Positions 1 through 5,507 of a DNA stretch of 9,392 nucleotides are shown piece by piece. Origin of the DNA: JAUHWS01 sp964571805 (GTDB taxonomy: Bacteria > Patescibacteriota > Gracilibacteria > UM-FILTER-43-11); the NCBI GenBank assembly GCA_964571805.1, contig CAZNDI010000041.1, positions 1 through 9,392 on the forward strand. The letters run 5' to 3'. Position 1 is the first letter of the stretch. Every line of letters starts with the position of its first letter. Below the pieces are notes generated by a model that saw only the letters and a program-made list of their open reading frames with translations, had not been told where the DNA came from and made no database searches. The translations under genes and the position numbers were made by a program.

Positions 1-833
1 GGAACGATGACATTAGGAAGTTGTAGCCAAGCAATTTCAAAAAGAGAGTTGGCTCCCGCTCGACCAATCACCATGTCTGTGAGAGCATAAATGTCTTTGA
101 GGTCCTCTATATATTCAAAAGAAGCATAATTCTTAGTCGTGCTAAGGGGTGATTTATTTCCTGCAATATGAATCACTTGAAAATAATGCGTGAATCGATC
201 CAAATTAGCCATCAATAAACCATTGATTTCTTGAGCCCCTTGACTGCCCCCCCAAACCAAAATAACGGGCAATTTGGAATTGAAACCCGTCAATTCATAC
301 CCTTTTTTGCGACTTCCTCCCAAAATTTCTTGGCGAATCGGATTTCCAGTAAAAACATACTTTTTCCCGTGCTTCAAAAGTCCTGGAAAGGCCACACAGA
401 CTTTATTTGCCAGTTTAGCCGACATTCGATTGGCCAATCCCATTCGCGCATCTGATTCGTGGAGAATAATTTTTCTTCTCAAAAGGAAGGCAGCCAAAAC
501 GACAGGTAGGCTCACATAACCCCCCTTAGAAAAAACCACTTGGGGTCTAAAGCGAACGAGAATAAAAAAAGACTGCCAAAATCCTAAAATAATAAAAAGC
601 GGATCAACGAAATGACGCCAAGAAAAATAGCGACGAAACTTGCCAGAAAAAATAAAACGCTGTTTCAAACCCGAAGATTTGAGCAGTCTGGCATCCAATT
701 GATTTCGCGAAGCCACATACAAGATTTCAGCTTGGGGAGCCTTTGTTTTAATGACCGAGGCGACGGCGAGGTTGGGAATGATATGACCTCCTGACCCGCC
801 TCCGACTAGCAAAATGCGTGCCTTCTTGAGCAT
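1..833 (-). CDS. murG: MurG, lipid II-forming N-acetylglucosaminyltransferase (3' end outside window)
   Basis: MurG transfers GlcNAc from UDP-GlcNAc to lipid I on the cytoplasmic face of the membrane, giving lipid II. The first 277 residues are visible and the gene runs off the left edge, so the C-terminal part of the UDP-GlcNAc domain is missing. Reading from ATG at 833, residues 11-20 form the N-terminal glycine loop (GGGSGGHIIP), 103-110 read KGGYVSLP, and 125-128 read HESD, the usual acceptor-side loop. Residues 195-204 (GGSQGAQEIN) form the second glycine loop, and 258-265 (RAGANSLF) begin the donor-binding helix. The start is fixed because the essential glycine loop begins ten residues after it. 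No Shine-Dalgarno is visible. The first 86 bases lie inside the end of ftsW, so translation is probably coupled. Identification is by motif and neighbour and is firm. Confidence 0.96.
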   Translation of the reverse strand, partial: MLKKARILLVGGGSGGHIIPNLAVASVIKTKAPQAEILYVASRNQLDARLLKSSGLKQRFIFSGKFRRYFSWRHFVDPLFIILGFWQSFFILVRFRPQVVFSKGGYVSLPVVLAAFLLRRKIILHESDARMGLANRMSAKLANKVCVAFPGLLKHGKKYVFTGNPIRQEILGGSRKKGYELTGFNSKLPVILVWGGSQGAQEINGLLMANLDRFTHYFQVIHIAGNKSPLSTTKNYASFEYIEDLKDIYALTDMVIGRAGANSLFEIAWLQLPNVIV

Positions 834-1959
834 AACGCGAAATATTAAGTAAAATTCCAACGGCCAACATGGTCACGGTGAGCGAGGTTCCTCCATAACT
901 GACAAAAGGGAGGGTGATCCCTGTATTGGGTAAAATGGCTAAAGTGACCCCCATGTTGATGATGGCCTGAAAGGTGAACCAACTAGCAATTCCTACAGCT
1001 ACTAGCATCGAGAAGCGATCTTTGGCCTTTCCGGCGATCAAATAACCACGATAGGCAATGATGGCATAGGCTAGCACTAAAAAAATAATCCGAATGAATC
1101 CCAATTCCTCCGACGCGGCCGCAAAAATGGTGTCACTTTGAACTTCAGGAAGGTAGCCAAATTTCTGAATGGATTTCCCGAAACCGACCCCAAAAAATCC
1201 TCCATTGCCCACTGCGATGAGGGCTTGTTTGATTTGAAAGCCAAATCCCAAGACATCCGTATTTGGATGGATGAAGGTCATGAAGCGCTCAATCACATAC
1301 TGGAAGCGGTCAAAAATAAGAATCACAGGGAGCACAATAATGCTGGCAATGAAGGCGCCCAATCCGATATGCAAGAGGCTTCCTCCCGCCACAAAGAACA
1401 TAGAGGCTGCCACCATCACAATCACCAAAATGGAGCCAAAATCGGGTTGAAGGGCTAATAGAAACAAAACCACACTCAAAAGAATGGTGAAAGGAATGAA
1501 CCCATATTGAAAGGATCTCACCAATTCTTGTCGTTTTTCCATCCAAACGGCCAAGTAGAATACCAGCGCCAATTTCATGATTTCCACAGGCTGAATGGAA
1601 GGAAGAAAAGCCACATCAATCCAAGATTTGGATGTACCATAATCGGATCCTATGCCAGGGATTAAGACGGCTACAAGAAGTAAAATACAAGTCACAAAGA
1701 AAGGCAGGGATATATTTTTCCAGAATTTTAAAGGGAAATAAATGGCAAAAATCCAGAAAGGTATAGAGATTAGGGCTCGCCAAAAATGTCCCCAAAGATA
1801 AAAACTATTATTTGGTACATCTAAAATTCCTTTGGCAACTAAAGTGCTAGTGTGTTGATGCGATTCATAAACACTGACACTCGAAATCATGATGATTCCA
1901 AACAGCAACAGGCTGAAAGCAGTGATGGCCAATGGAACGTCAATGTCAGCTTTTCTCAT
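748..1959 (-). CDS. ftsW: FtsW, SEDS-family peptidoglycan polymerase of the divisome
   Basis: This 403-residue polytopic membrane protein belongs to the SEDS glycosyltransferases, which polymerise lipid II with a partner class B penicillin-binding protein. About ten hydrophobic segments are visible. Diagnostic stretches are KSWI near 111-114, QPDFGS at 171-176 with the catalytic-type Asp173, GNGGFFGVGFGKS at 251-263, SEELGF at 283-288, and NMGVTLAILPNTGITLPFVS at 335-354 followed by YGGTSL. The family cannot be split into FtsW and RodA on motifs alone; adjacency to murG argues for FtsW. The conserved core ends near LLNISRY (370-376), after which a strongly basic tail (SRRRVRRS, PRRR) is encoded over the murG start. 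ATG at 1959 is the first start before helix 1; no Shine-Dalgarno is seen. Confidence 0.93.
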   Translation of the reverse strand: MRKADIDVPLAITAFSLLLFGIIMISSVSVYESHQHTSTLVAKGILDVPNNSFYLWGHFWRALISIPFWIFAIYFPLKFWKNISLPFFVTCILLLVAVLIPGIGSDYGTSKSWIDVAFLPSIQPVEIMKLALVFYLAVWMEKRQELVRSFQYGFIPFTILLSVVLFLLALQPDFGSILVIVMVAASMFFVAGGSLLHIGLGAFIASIIVLPVILIFDRFQYVIERFMTFIHPNTDVLGFGFQIKQALIAVGNGGFFGVGFGKSIQKFGYLPEVQSDTIFAAASEELGFIRIIFLVLAYAIIAYRGYLIAGKAKDRFSMLVAVGIASWFTFQAIINMGVTLAILPNTGITLPFVSYGGTSLTVTMLAVGILLNISRYAQEGTHFASRRRVRRSYHSQPRRRLGH

Positions 1960-2021
1960 TAATTATTGGAACATTGAAAATTAAACACTCACCTTACGCA
2001 CTAGCGCCCTAACTTAGTCAT

Positions 2022-2174
2022 AATTCACTCCAATACTCACCAATTCACTCCAATTTCCAAACGAAGCAATAATTTCTAAAGACTAATTTTTAAACTATTC
2101 CAATCAATTTTTAAGCTTTAAACATTAAAATTTAGACTTTCGTTTGTGAAATTGGTGGTGCATTGGAATGAATT
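2022..2174. repeat. Long imperfect inverted repeat with internal direct repeat
   Basis: AATTCACTCCAAT occurs twice, at 2022-2034 and 2042-2054, and its reverse complement occurs with one change at 2162-2174. The symmetry continues inward: CCAATTTCCAAACGAAG at 2050-2066 matches the reverse complement of 2137-2155 with one inserted base, and the AAGACTAATTTTTAAAC stretch near 2079-2095 matches the opposite arm around 2124-2140 at about three quarters of positions. The arms differ in length by indels. It could be a decayed miniature inverted-repeat element or a large cruciform or operator region. Its ends have no obvious target duplication. Confidence 0.55.
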
Positions 2175-2213
2175 GGAAATTTTAATTAAGGTAAGCTAAG
2201 GTAATATACCTTT

Positions 2214-2247
2214 TTGACTTGCTTATATCTACATTTTTATTAAAAAT
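2214..2247 (+). promoter_or_regulatory. Candidate lspA promoter
   Basis: TTGACT (2214-2219) and the overlapping TTGCTT (2219-2224) are possible -35 elements. TATTAA (2238-2243), 18 bases after the first, or AAAAAT (2242-2247), 17 bases after the second, are possible -10 elements. Either gives a very short or absent leader before ATG 2255 and argues against the upstream TTG at 2219 as the start. All matches are partial. Confidence 0.35.
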
Positions 2248-2254
2248 AGAGAAG

Positions 2255-2737
2255 ATGTTATCTAAACAAGCTAAAACAACGTTGGCCTTATTCATTTCTT
2301 TTGATCTGTGGCTAATTTTTGATATTTTGACCAAGTGGTGGGCCACGTCGCCTCATTTCCAAGTGACCCGGATTCTGGGCGATTGGTTTTATTTGACGAA
2401 TTTCCAAAAAAACGATGGGATTGCTTTTAGTGTAGAGGTGCCTCGCTTCTTACAGATCGGGGGAAGTGTACTCATCCTGATTTTCCTTTTATACTTTGGC
2501 TTAAAGTATTTAAGGGAATCAAAACAGCCGACCTTTTTCCCCGCTGTGTTGTTGGGAGCGGTGTTGGCTGGTGGCGTGGGCAATCTGATCGAGCGCATCC
2601 TTCAGGGTTACGTGGTGGATTTTATTGTTCTGGGTTCCATTCCTGTTTTTAATATTGCCGATGTGGGAATTACTTTGGGTTTGATTGTATTGTTTGCTAC
2701 AATGCTTTTGGAAGAATCAAAAAACAAAAAACCATGA
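2255..2737 (+). CDS. lspA: LspA, lipoprotein signal peptidase (signal peptidase II)
   Basis: LspA is the membrane aspartyl protease that removes the signal peptide of diacylglyceryl-modified prolipoproteins. From ATG 2255 the product is 160 residues, the normal family length. Four hydrophobic segments are visible (about 8-27, 67-87, 96-110, 131-152). Motifs in order: D23-x3-K27 in helix 1, NDGIAFS at 53-59, GGVGNLIERILQGYVVDFI at 106-124, and FNIAD at 132-136. The catalytic pair is Asp122 (VVDF) and Asp136 (FNIAD). NLIER replaces the common NLIDR, a conservative change away from the catalytic pair. A TTG at 2219 would add 12 residues but overlaps the likely promoter, and AGAG lies just before the ATG. 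Its TGA stop overlaps the next gene's ATG by four bases, so the two are translationally coupled. Confidence 0.93.
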   Translation: MLSKQAKTTLALFISFDLWLIFDILTKWWATSPHFQVTRILGDWFYLTNFQKNDGIAFSVEVPRFLQIGGSVLILIFLLYFGLKYLRESKQPTFFPAVLLGAVLAGGVGNLIERILQGYVVDFIVLGSIPVFNIADVGITLGLIVLFATMLLEESKNKKP

Positions 2738-3435
2738 ACGAAAAAAGACCCCTGACTTTTAATTTATTTCTCCTTCGCCTGCTCAGTGGCATAGCCGGAG
2801 GCATGGGAGGCATGCTGATTGCTTTTGTCGCCTTCTTTGTGATCACTTCCTTTGTGCCCTCCACAGAGGGAACAACGTCCTTGAATTTCTTTGCGATCAT
2901 TGTGATGGCTTTTTTGGCCACCATCAGTGGAAACACCATCACAGCGGTGAGTTTAACGTTCATGGACAGTGAAAAATATAAACGAAGAAAAACCACAATC
3001 ACGCAAGTCTTCCTCTTCAATTTGGTTTTATTTTTTTTAACCATTCCCCTTTACCTCATCGCCATTCCTCTAGAATTGACCACAGGGGTGGCTGCCCTCC
3101 ATTTTTTATTGAGCGCCTTTATTTCTGCCTTGATCATGGAAATTCTGGCGGGCTATGAATATAGTTTGGTGGGCATCTATGCCAATGCTCTGGGTATTTT
3201 TGTGAGTATAACCTTGGCTTTGATTCTTTTAAGTACCGAAATTTCTCAACAAGTCATCATTTTGGGGGCAATGCCCATGGTGTGGCTCATGCTCGAATTG
3301 GTGGGAGGATTTGTGGAGTTGGTTTATGATAATTTTTTCAGGATGTATGGCGTGGATGCTTTAAACACCCAAACCGATTTGGGAGGGGATACAATGGTAG
3401 AAGAAGAGGACGACGAAGATGAAGAAGAAAAATAA
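2734..3435 (+). CDS. Hypothetical six-helix membrane protein with acidic C-terminal tail
   Basis: I do not recognise this 233-residue protein. It has about six hydrophobic segments (roughly 14-38, 52-76, 92-115, 118-136, 145-167, 174-198), with a basic loop KYKRRK at 81-86 between the second and third. Helix 1 is glycine/methionine-rich (GIAGGMGGMLIAF). The last dozen residues are almost all acidic (VEEEDDEDEEEK), probably cytoplasmic and perhaps a metal- or protein-binding tail. It starts in an ATGA overlap with lspA and ends 23 bases before the peroxiredoxin-like gene, so it probably shares the lspA transcript. There is no Shine-Dalgarno, consistent with coupling. Operon position suggests an envelope role, but no function can be assigned from the sequence. 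Confidence 0.85.
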   Translation: MNEKRPLTFNLFLLRLLSGIAGGMGGMLIAFVAFFVITSFVPSTEGTTSLNFFAIIVMAFLATISGNTITAVSLTFMDSEKYKRRKTTITQVFLFNLVLFFLTIPLYLIAIPLELTTGVAALHFLLSAFISALIMEILAGYEYSLVGIYANALGIFVSITLALILLSTEISQQVIILGAMPMVWLMLELVGGFVELVYDNFFRMYGVDALNTQTDLGGDTMVEEEDDEDEEEK

Positions 3436-3458
3436 AATCTGAAAATTATTAACTCAAT

Positions 3459-4037
3459 ATGCTTTTAGAATCCCTCCCCCTTCATTTGGGAAAAGAAATC
3501 ATTCGCTTCAGCCTTCCGGCCACCGATGGAAAGGGCTATGGTCCAATTGATTTTACCGATAAAGAAATTTTGGTGTTGATTTTCATGTGTAATCATTGTC
3601 CCTACATCCAAGCGACGATTGATCGAATGATCGCTATTCAAAAGGATTATGCGGAAAAAGGGGTTCAATTGTTGGGCATCAATGCCAATGATGCTGAAGC
3701 TTATCCTGATGATTCGTTTGAAGCCATGCAAGTTTGGGCGAAGGAAAAAGGCCTCAACTTTCCCTACCTCCACGATGAATCCCAAGAAGTGGCGAAAGCT
3801 TACCAGGCTCAATGCACGCCTGATATTTATGTTTTTGATCAGAAGCGAGCCCTGCGTTACCACGGACGCATTGACGACAATTGGCCCGTCCGAACGGATG
3901 TTCATCCGGGCGGGAAAGATGAATCTGCCATAACTAAAAAAGATCTCAGAGAGGCCCTCGATGCTATTTTAGCTCATGAGCCCGTTTCCTTAGATCAAAA
4001 GCCGAGCATGGGGTGTAGCATTAAGTGGAAAAAATAA
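3459..4037 (+). CDS. Peroxiredoxin-like thioredoxin-fold protein (AhpC/TSA superfamily, CNHCP type)
   Basis: This 192-residue cytoplasmic protein has the thioredoxin fold of the AhpC/TSA superfamily. The active-site stretch after strand LVLIF is MCNHCPYIQA (residues 43-52), giving a CxxC pair at Cys44 and Cys47. CTPDIYVFD at 119-127 supplies the usual cis-Pro region with an extra Cys119. HGRIDDNW (135-142) and the C-terminal PSMGCSIKWK (182-191, Cys186) are typical of the widespread 'peroxiredoxin-like 1' group, annotated as thioredoxin-family or redoxin proteins; its physiological substrate is, as far as I know, not settled. There is no signal peptide. TATTAA (3447-3452) lies six bases before the ATG, the same spacing as the -10 elements of ribF and murD, but no -35 is visible. 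It is likely co-transcribed with lspA. Confidence 0.9.
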   Translation: MLLESLPLHLGKEIIRFSLPATDGKGYGPIDFTDKEILVLIFMCNHCPYIQATIDRMIAIQKDYAEKGVQLLGINANDAEAYPDDSFEAMQVWAKEKGLNFPYLHDESQEVAKAYQAQCTPDIYVFDQKRALRYHGRIDDNWPVRTDVHPGGKDESAITKKDLREALDAILAHEPVSLDQKPSMGCSIKWKK

Positions 4038-4110
4038 TTTTATTCATAAAGTAGTAAGTGTTTAACTGGTAAGTGGGTAAGTTGTGGTTTAAAATTCAGT
4101 ATTTTTCGAA

Positions 4111-4136
4111 AGACCCGCGCATTGCTGCGCGGGTCT
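4111..4136. terminator. GC-rich hairpin between convergent genes
   Basis: AGACCCGCGC (4111-4120) pairs perfectly with GCGCGGGTCT (4127-4136) around a six-base loop. On the minus strand the stem is followed by TTTCGAAAAA, on the plus strand by GTCTTCAC, so neither has an ideal T-tract. It lies between the ends of the convergent redoxin and phosphatidyltransferase genes and probably terminates one or both. A second, shorter stem (TCTGAG 4147-4152 with CTCAGA 4161-4166) overlaps the phosphatidyltransferase stop. Confidence 0.6.
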
Positions 4137-4161
4137 GTCTTCACAGTCTGAGGGACTCGAC

Positions 4162-4860
4162 TCAGAGGGTCTTTTTCTCCTTGGCCTGTTTGATCATTCT
4201 GCCGATCGGGCTGAGAATGGTCAGAATCAGGGTGACGCAGAGACAGATGCAGAGAGTTGCACCGCCAAAGAAGTCGATGAACACCCAGGGGATCAGGACT
4301 GCATGTTGAAGCAAAGCCTTGATCTTGCCGACCCCCTTAGCGTGGTTTCCCCCGTTGTTTACACGAGCTTCGCCATTGATCACGCGCTCGATTCCGGCGA
4401 GCACTTCAATCAAAGCAATGCCGGCAAAGAGTACACCTGTATCAGGCATTTCAGAGCCAAAGCTCACAATGGCGTTGTATGCGTAGATGGGAACGACACG
4501 GACCTTGTCGCAGATCGGGTCCAAGATGGGGCCAATCTTCGATACACCCGGGAAGAGAAGCTGTCCCCTCCAGCTCGAGTCAGCCGTTTTATGAGGGTAA
4601 GCCCTTTTATATCCCTTGGCCAAACGGCCATCGATCAGATCTCCACCCACACCAGGGGCATAAATGATCATCGTCAGGTAGATGTTGCCCATCAATACCC
4701 AAAAGATAAAGTATGCCACCCAGCAAAAGGGGACAGACAGGATGCTGACCACATTGGGGCACCAAGCCTTCCATCGACCGCTTTCGGGGAGCCACCCCTT
4801 CCAACTCCACAGGACAATGGCCGTTGCGAGGCCGGCACAGAAAATGAAAAGCGTGTCCAT
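4162..4860 (-). CDS. CDP-alcohol phosphatidyltransferase family membrane protein
   Basis: This family moves the phosphatidyl group from a CDP-linked donor to an alcohol such as glycerol 3-phosphate or inositol phosphate, making phospholipids in the membrane. The metal-binding signature is present but stretched: D74-x2-D77-G78-R-L-A81, then 28 residues, then G110-x3-D114-x3-D118. The usual spacing before the second glycine is about eight, so there is an insertion of roughly 20 residues, and the usual AR is AK. GKIK (178-181) matches the later GKxK element. Five or six hydrophobic segments are visible. I chose ATG 4860 (232 residues) because AAAGGAGG lies five bases before it; an in-frame start at 4926 would add 22 poor residues. 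Two 60-base stretches I counted are about 52-55% GC, well above the neighbours, which suggests transfer. The alcohol substrate cannot be told. Confidence 0.85.
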   Translation of the reverse strand: MDTLFIFCAGLATAIVLWSWKGWLPESGRWKAWCPNVVSILSVPFCWVAYFIFWVLMGNIYLTMIIYAPGVGGDLIDGRLAKGYKRAYPHKTADSSWRGQLLFPGVSKIGPILDPICDKVRVVPIYAYNAIVSFGSEMPDTGVLFAGIALIEVLAGIERVINGEARVNNGGNHAKGVGKIKALLQHAVLIPWVFIDFFGGATLCICLCVTLILTILSPIGRMIKQAKEKKTL

Positions 4861-4873
4861 GATGACCTCCTTT
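4861..4873 (-). promoter_or_regulatory. Strong Shine-Dalgarno of the phosphatidyltransferase gene
   Basis: Read on the minus strand, AAAGGAGG is followed by TCATC and then ATG at 4860. This near-perfect anti-16S match at five-base spacing decides the start. It is the only clear Shine-Dalgarno in the window. Confidence 0.85.
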
Positions 4874-4940
4874 GGTCCATTTGATGTGAAGGATTTCATC
4901 GTCAAGCACCCCAGAATTAGGGACAAGACGAAAGAATCTC

Positions 4941-4968
4941 ATTCTATTCCTAAAAAGCAAATTGTCAA
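4941..4968 (-). promoter_or_regulatory. Sigma-70-type promoter for the phosphatidyltransferase gene
   Basis: On the minus strand TTGACA (4968-4963), 16 bases, then TAGAAT (4946-4941) match the consensus at 6/6 and 5/6. Transcription would start near 4934, giving a leader of about 75 bases that contains the strong Shine-Dalgarno. Confidence 0.7.
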
Positions 4969-4983
4969 TTTGCCTCCCCCGAC

Positions 4984-5012
4984 TTGGAGAAAGTAGAAAT
5001 TTTGCCTACAAT
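4984..5012 (+). promoter_or_regulatory. Riboflavin kinase promoter, probably leaderless
   Basis: TTGGAG (4984-4989), 17 bases, then TACAAT (5007-5012). The ATG begins after exactly six more bases (5019), so transcription would start at or next to the A of the start codon. There is no Shine-Dalgarno. Confidence 0.6.
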
Positions 5013-5018
5013 AAGTCC

Positions 5019-5444
5019 ATGCGCTTTCGACGAAAAGTCCAATCAGGCGAAAAACTAGGACGAAAACTGGGTTTTCCCACCCTCAATTTTAGGGTAGGAA
5101 GTTTTGGAGACCATTATGAACCTGGAGTTTATGTGTGTACCGTTAATCTCAAGCGGAGAGCGGTTAGCGGAGAGCGGAGAGCTAATCACACAAAAAAGCT
5201 CCACGCTCCACGCTCCACGCTCTCCGCTCACGCGGGAGCGTTATATTTTGGTCCAAAAGGTACAGGGAAAAGTGTTTTAGAAATTCACGTGCTTAATTTT
5301 TCTGAGCAAATTTATGGTCAATTTGTTTCGTTTGAAGTAGGAGAAAAAATTCGTGGGCCCAAAAAATTCGAATCCTTGGAAGCTTTGAAGGAGGGGATTG
5401 GGAGGGATGTAGGGATGATTAGAGGGCTAATAACTAAGAAGTAA
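5019..5444 (+). CDS. Riboflavin kinase (stand-alone flavokinase domain) with in-frame palindromic insertion
   Basis: The product phosphorylates riboflavin to FMN. It matches the C-terminal flavokinase half of RibF; the N-terminal FAD-synthetase half is absent (141 residues against about 310 for bifunctional RibF). Seen in order: GRKLGFPTLNF (14-24, the ATP and flavin loop with the Pro-Thr metal-binding pair), PGVYVCTV (35-42), GALYFGP (73-79), LEIHVLNF (87-94), IYGQ (98-101), IRGPKKFESLEALKEGIGRD (111-130). Between the second and third motifs, where the family normally has a short hairpin turn, about 24-28 extra residues rich in Arg, Ser, Ala and His (about 45-72) are encoded by the palindromic heptamer repeat at 5152-5228. 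ATG 5019 is preferred over an upstream TTG (4962) because it lies six bases after a -10 element and the flavokinase motif starts soon after. The catalytic motifs remain intact, so the protein may still work. Confidence 0.9.
   Translation: MRFRRKVQSGEKLGRKLGFPTLNFRVGSFGDHYEPGVYVCTVNLKRRAVSGERRANHTKKLHAPRSTLSAHAGALYFGPKGTGKSVLEIHVLNFSEQIYGQFVSFEVGEKIRGPKKFESLEALKEGIGRDVGMIRGLITKK
5152..5228. repeat. 77-base palindromic element of heptamer repeats inside riboflavin kinase
   Basis: The left arm (5152-5183) reads AGCGGAG, AGCGGTT, AGCGGAG, AGCGGAG, AGCT. The right arm (5197-5228), reverse-complemented, reads AGCGGAG, AGCGTGG, AGCGTGG, AGCGTGG, AGCT. The 32-base arms match at 25 of 32 positions, in the same heptamer register, around a 13-base AATCACACAAAAA loop. 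Every heptamer keeps AGCG. The element is translated in frame without a stop. Confidence 0.9.
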
Positions 5445-5450
5445 GCAATT

Positions 5451-5505
5451 CTGTGATGTCATTTCGCTCCCGTAGATTTCTCGACAAGCTCGAAATGACA
5501 TACAG
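5451..5505. repeat. GTCATTTCG-type palindromic intergenic repeat, possible bidirectional terminator
   Basis: TGTCATTTCG (5457-5466) pairs with CGAAATGACA (5491-5500). The match extends outward through CTGT/ACAG with a one-base bulge (5451-5505). The interior, read on the minus strand, contains GAGAAATCT. This resembles a family of extragenic palindromes scattered through many bacterial genomes. It fills the 63-base gap between the convergent riboflavin kinase and murD genes, where a stem-loop could end both transcripts; there is no T-tract. Confidence 0.65.
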
Positions 5506-5507
5506 GG

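Larger units (their letters stand above)
1960..2254. other. AT-rich divergent spacer between ftsW and lspA
   Basis: This 295-base non-coding stretch must hold the promoters of both divergent genes. It has stop codons in all frames. It is dominated by an imperfect inverted repeat (2022-2174, listed separately). A short run of four pentamers (TTAAG, GTAAG, CTAAG, GTAAT) lies at 2186-2205. I see no RNA gene in it and no convincing ftsW promoter. Confidence 0.7.

Noticed and set aside
231..794. Plus-strand ORFs near the left edge
   Set aside because: They are shadows of murG on the other strand, which has all expected motifs.
748..1959. RodA rather than FtsW
   Set aside because: Motifs do not exclude RodA, but immediate overlap with murG is the standard ftsW-murG arrangement.
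2255..2737. Alternative genetic code (UGA as glycine)
   Set aside because: TGA ends lspA and at least three other genes exactly where their families end, and no in-frame TGA interrupts any conserved motif.
3465..3905. Minus-strand ORF of 146 codons
   Set aside because: It is antisense to the redoxin gene, whose CNHCP and PSMGCS motifs are clear.
4303..4884. Long plus-strand ORF (193 codons)
   Set aside because: It lies antisense to the CDP-alcohol transferase, whose motifs, promoter and Shine-Dalgarno are convincing; its translation shows no domain.
4963..5018. Riboflavin kinase start at TTG 4962
   Set aside because: It would run through the candidate promoter and adds residues with no similarity to the family.
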